Assembly: GCA_034687125.1 (NCBI GenBank)
Contig: JAQGBZ010000303.1
Span: 1-64,000, forward strand
DNA: 64,000 bases
Source: Neelides folsomi
Taxonomy: Eukaryota > Arthropoda > Collembola > Neelipleona > Neelidae
Reading direction: 5' to 3'
Part shown: piece by piece, positions 59,719 to 64,000 of the stretch
How the letters are laid out: each line of letters starts with the position of its first letter
How positions within the stretch are numbered: position 1 is the stretch's first letter
Program-made: the position numbers and the translations under genes
Notes under the pieces: generated by a model
Database searches by the model: none
Told to the model about the DNA's origin: nothing
Seen by the model: the letters and a program-made list of their open reading frames with translations, nothing else

Positions 59719-62700
59719 CTATAAAAAAGAAATATAAAAATTAATACATATCTTTCAATACATCAAATCATCATTTCATTTGATAATATTTAGTTTGTTG
59801 AAATCCGAGAGATTCTTAAAAAAGATTTCTTCCTTTTGTAATATGAAACTTTCAAAATTTCTCCCTCATTTATCTTATTTTCCATTATCCCAAATGATAT
59901 TTAGAGGCCATCGGTCTACAGAACATCAAATGATGGAAGTTCACAAGAGGATGAAATTCATGTAAGAACATTAAATTGAATAGGGAAGGAGCGTAAAATA
60001 GGAAACAGATCTTTGGCGTAGATAACCGGCCTTTAACTTAGATAACACAAAGATGAAGATTATGAGCCTCGAAAACCGTAAGCTACCTCCTTTTCAAAAT
60101 TAGGACCAGAAAACTGATGTTAAATTCGACGAAAGTCCTTACCATGTTTATGGTTCATATAAAAAATGGAATGTAAGTGTACCATGTACAGATTCCTCAA
60201 ACCAAAAAACATTTCATTTTTTTCATTACACTTGACCACTAAAAATCCCCTTTGTTATGAATCATTGTTAAATGTAATTAAGTAAAAGGATGGACCAAGT
60301 CCACGTAGACAAATAATGAAGTAAAAAGTCAGAAAGTGTTCCTCGAATCGCCAAGCCCCTCTTGGAAGAATAGTAAAGAAAAGGGTGGAAATGAGGATCT
60401 TTAATAAGCAAGCCGTGAAGAATGAGTGTCAATTAACTATGGTAAGGAATGGGAAGGCAATTAGCCCAGAGTCATTTTGGCACTATTCTCTCAACCCAAC
60501 TCTTTTTATCCAAAGTGAAATGACTGGAGTTGTTAATGTTATTTACTTCTCAAAAACTTATTTACTCCCAGAGTGAAAAATTTTATCTATTAGAATCCTC
60601 CACTTAAAGATAAGCTTTTCCCTTTGGAGTTGAGACGCATTCCAAACTAATTCTTCTTCTCCCTTCTCCGACTTCCTAATTTAGCGAAACCCTCATGTGT
60701 TTATTTTTACGCGTAGTTACACACTTTCTTATTTATCTATTTCCATTTAAACTTCCACTCCCGTCAACTCCTGTTAAGTTACTTGTAACTATTTATGCAT
60801 AGGGATTGAAAACAAATGGCAAAATATTAGGCACAAATAATGTAAAAATATATAAATAAAAGGGATCGGGGAGGATGTGGAAAATAGTGTGTTAATGAGC
60901 CCATTACTGTCGAATCCCTTTCCTGAGGAAATCCATCATTAGGAGAGTGTAAACACCTGGGCTGGAAATAAAAGGAAATTGTATATTGGGACGATAATCA
61001 ATCATCCTCTCGTCAAGGAAGGCAGAGGAATTGGGTGGCCATTCCAAGTTAAACTAGGCCCTTCTCAATTTTCTCTCGAGGAGAAGAACGCTTATCTTTC
61101 CCCCGCTCCACTTTTAGCCGCTTCTTGATGATGAGGAGCAATCAGCTGAGGTTCGCCTATAAACGAAAGATGAAAGGGAGCCTCAATTGTCAGCTGTCAT
61201 TGGAGAGTGAAGCCCTACAAGTGGATCCAGTCGACACGGATTTTTGACAATTGATACGTCTATATTTTCCTCTTTACTGAACCTTGCAAGCGCTCTTACG
61301 AACTTGGATCAATTCCACCTTTAAATGACTCACCAAATTTTTTTTAACTAACTCACATGTGAGTTAAACTGGAACAATTTAAAGTTGTAACATTTAAGAA
61401 GTGTTTGACATTTTGGAGCTCATAGTTTACACCAATATGGATTTAGTGGGTCTTATCGCTAGCCATTGTGAGATTTGTTCAGGCATGAACACACACAGAA
61501 CGAAGTACACAAATACATAAGACATAATGGTATATGTCACCAATAATATTATTGGCACATGCAATAATATAATTGATATGATATAATTATCTACCTTCCA
61601 AAATATTGACCACATGCCAGTATATAAAATTATAGCTATAAAACTAAAGTATTTTCCTCTTCTTTGTTCTTCATGCTATAAAAGAAGAATTAAAGCCTGG
61701 ATGGTTTTATAATAAATTCCCCAATATCAGTCTAATACGTCTGAATCATGTCAAGTGTCACAATTTGATAATCATGTCACGATCTCTGATTCTTTTTTTT
61801 CCACACATTGAACTCTTCTGTTTCATCTTCCTTTACATCCTTCACCTCCTCATCGTGTCCACATTCTTATCAATTCATCCGCAACAATGATTTATATATA
61901 ACTGAAATTACATGGGTTGGAAATAATAGCCCGTGTTCTTACACAAACATTATGGTCCTGAGGTTGCAGAATTCCTCCCTTTTATTAAATACTAATCGAC
62001 TTCAATGGAAAAAAAGAATATTATACTCCCAGTCAGTGGAATAGTTTGGGGACGTTGGGAAAAAGGCTTATTAGCTTTTCGCTATTTCATTCACAGATTA
62101 AGCCACCTAACTGTAATTAGTCCCCAATTTCTTCTTTCCATTCAACGAGTCTCTGCGAATTACATCTAGGCGAAAGACATTTTGAATTAAATTATAAACA
62201 GTGTTTATTAGGATGCTCTCTCAAGTAGACACAGTGCTATAGAAGAATATTCACCAGTGCCATTATGATGAATGTGCCAGTATTTATGATGTCTCATCTC
62301 CAAGCTATTTTTTATTCTTTTATTCCTTTACACATATCATCATCATATGCAGATTTGTGACTTTTCGCCCCATTCAATGCTAATCAAAGAGGGTTGGGGA
62401 GGAAAAGTGAAAGATAATAGGAACGGGGAACAACAAGGGAGATGCAGATATATTCAAAATACTTTAATACTGAATGTCTGCTAGTTATTGTATGACCAAT
62501 TTAAATTTGTGGGAACCGAAAGGCCGACTGAGTGAGCTAGGGAGACGATGGACACTTGAAAGTAAATTTGGACGACGAATTTGGCATTGATCTAATTCAG
62601 CCAGTAAATGGGTTCAATCTAAATGAGATAAAATGGCCGGGTCTTTGAATGGGGGTGAAGTAGAGCATGGGACGGACAAACTCCCTCGATCATAATCGAA

Positions 62701-64000
62701 AATAAAACAAAAGTGATCCAGACCTTTTCACTTTTTTGAACAACTTAACTTGGGGATTTCGAGGACACGAGAGATGAATGGTGAGGAGTCATAATGGAAT
62801 AAATTGAACAAATATATAGATTAAACAACTTCTTCTCGCCCTGTACATAAATAATACAATCTTTTAAAATGAGCTTTGGATTTCTACATCACAGAAAGGG
62901 ATGGCTCTCTTTTGAATATCATTCGTGGTGGAAAAAGACCATTATGATTATTGAGTGAAAGAAAAACGTCTCGTGCTTTACCAGAATGAAGATACATGAA
63001 GACGAAGAGACTCAATCTCAATTTCTTTGACTCAATGAACCATTTCCTTCTTTTAAAAGAGACTGGGCTCAATCCCTACCTAAAGCTATAAAGCTCCAAC
63101 TGTCTCATTCCCTCCATGAATTCTTTGACAAGGAAGCCGTCGTCCTCATATACAGTCGTCGACTCAATAACTTTAATATTATATATTTATTCACTTTCCC
63201 TTCTAAACAATTTGGAATAAAGAACCGGCATATGGCGTAGGCTTTTTTTCAAAATGAGGTTTTGCTTCGCCCTCTTCCCTCTCACTCATTATTTTATCTG
63301 GAAATTGAAAGGAATCAAGTCTCGTTTATTGTAAAATACAATTTGGCGATTCTCTTATTTTCAATTGGACAGCAGGTGTAATGAAGGGTTAAATCCATCT
63401 TTTATTCTCTCATTGCTTGTAAAATCATCACTTCACTTCTCATTTAAGTTAAGACTGTGAGAGATGTCCTTATCTTATTTTATTCCTAATCCAATTACTA
63501 TTGACCAAATGAGGAAGTTGTGTACAAAATACGCTTGTAGCTGCAAATCATGTAATTTAACGTCATTTAACAATCGTTTTTTAACGAGTTTTTCGCTCGC
63601 GAGCCAAAACTCAAACCTCAATTTACCGAATTTTCCCCCCGTTGACAAAATTTCTGTAATGGGGTAAATTCTATATTTAAAGAGTCATTGCTAAATATTA
63701 TATTTACATTTTTATCTGATTAACTCACTACTTTAGATTATTTTAAATTATCTTGACCCAATTCAGAAATGATAATAGGAGCAAAAAGTACTTATACCAT
63801 ATTTAAAAAATATGGCGAAAAGAATGAGCAACATTCTTTGGAATTTCTTATCTTTGTTTATGCTGAATTGGTGATAAAAATGATAAATACAGATTTGTTT
63901 AATCAATGTTGTTTTCCAAAACATGTCACATGCATGTGTATAATATTAATATTTAACATACCATATACATATTTTACTGATTACTGATTAAATAGAATAG
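59719..64000. other. Upstream intron or flank of the Fas3-like gene
   Basis: No exon can be supported. It should be part of the first intron, since exon 59356-59718 begins in mid-codon. A minus-strand frame near 60142-60211 starts with ATG and ends in phase 1 at a GTAAGG donor (MNHKHG at its end), but it is not convincingly a signal peptide. Texture resembles the robo introns. Confidence 0.45.

Noticed and set aside
60142-60211. Minus-strand ATG frame (MFFGLRN... to NHKHG) with a GTAAGG donor in the phase required by the first Fas3-like exon
   Set aside because: Phase and donor fit, but the peptide is His/Asn-rich and lacks a proper hydrophobic core or cleavage site. Kept only as a note.
62884-63072. 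Minus-strand frame ending LFVFMYLHSG at a phase-1 GTAAAG donor, a candidate signal-peptide exon for the Fas3-like gene
   Set aside because: The frame opens with TTG and is closed upstream by a stop. The only ATG leaves five codons, so it cannot supply a signal peptide.
1-64000. CRISPR arrays, rRNA or tRNA genes, bacterial operons
   Set aside because: None seen. Spliced genes show this is eukaryotic nuclear DNA, and no cloverleaf or rRNA core sequence was noticed.

Overview
The window is arthropod nuclear DNA: intron-rich, AT-rich, with GT-AG introns from about 70 bp to 18 kb. The evidence is a complete Roundabout (Robo) guidance receptor, a Fasciclin-3 type adhesion molecule and a ZAD-type C2H2 zinc-finger protein, families typical of arthropods. 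I cannot fix the order; a non-dipteran lineage such as a springtail or crustacean is only a guess. All gene models were assembled by eye by matching splice-site phase.

Layout. Bases 1-3970 are upstream DNA without a recognisable gene. Bases 3971-42543 (+) hold robo in 17 coding exons (3882 nt, 1293 aa): signal peptide, five Ig domains, three FN3 domains, one membrane span and a short tail with CC0-like and CC1 motifs. Intron 1 (18 kb) carries a decayed PIF/Harbinger transposon at 15669-17884 and a 43-bp tandem repeat. Intron 3 (10 kb) carries a previously unrecognised three-exon gene on the opposite strand (31032-31892) for a small secreted Thr/Ala-rich protein, plus several repeats.

Bases 43759-44872 (+) hold a small gene whose product ends in a BTB domain. 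It lies tail to tail with a ZAD zinc-finger gene (45290-48582, minus). Bases 48.6-52.2 kb are very AT-rich without a visible gene. From 59718 down to 52261 (minus) lies a Fas3-like gene missing its signal-peptide exon. Two phase-compatible 3' ends follow its transmembrane exon: one ends in a proline-rich tail with a possible PDZ ligand, the other carries an ITIM-like and an ITSM-like tyrosine motif. Bases 59.7-64 kb are probably its upstream intron or flank.

The most unusual observation is a roughly 190-residue acidic and Thr-rich insertion in the B-C loop of Robo FN3-1. It contains an acidic-cluster Ser-Gly site that resembles a glycosaminoglycan attachment site. Robo and Fas3 are both neuronal surface proteins of the Ig superfamily; the BTB and zinc-finger proteins are probably nuclear.
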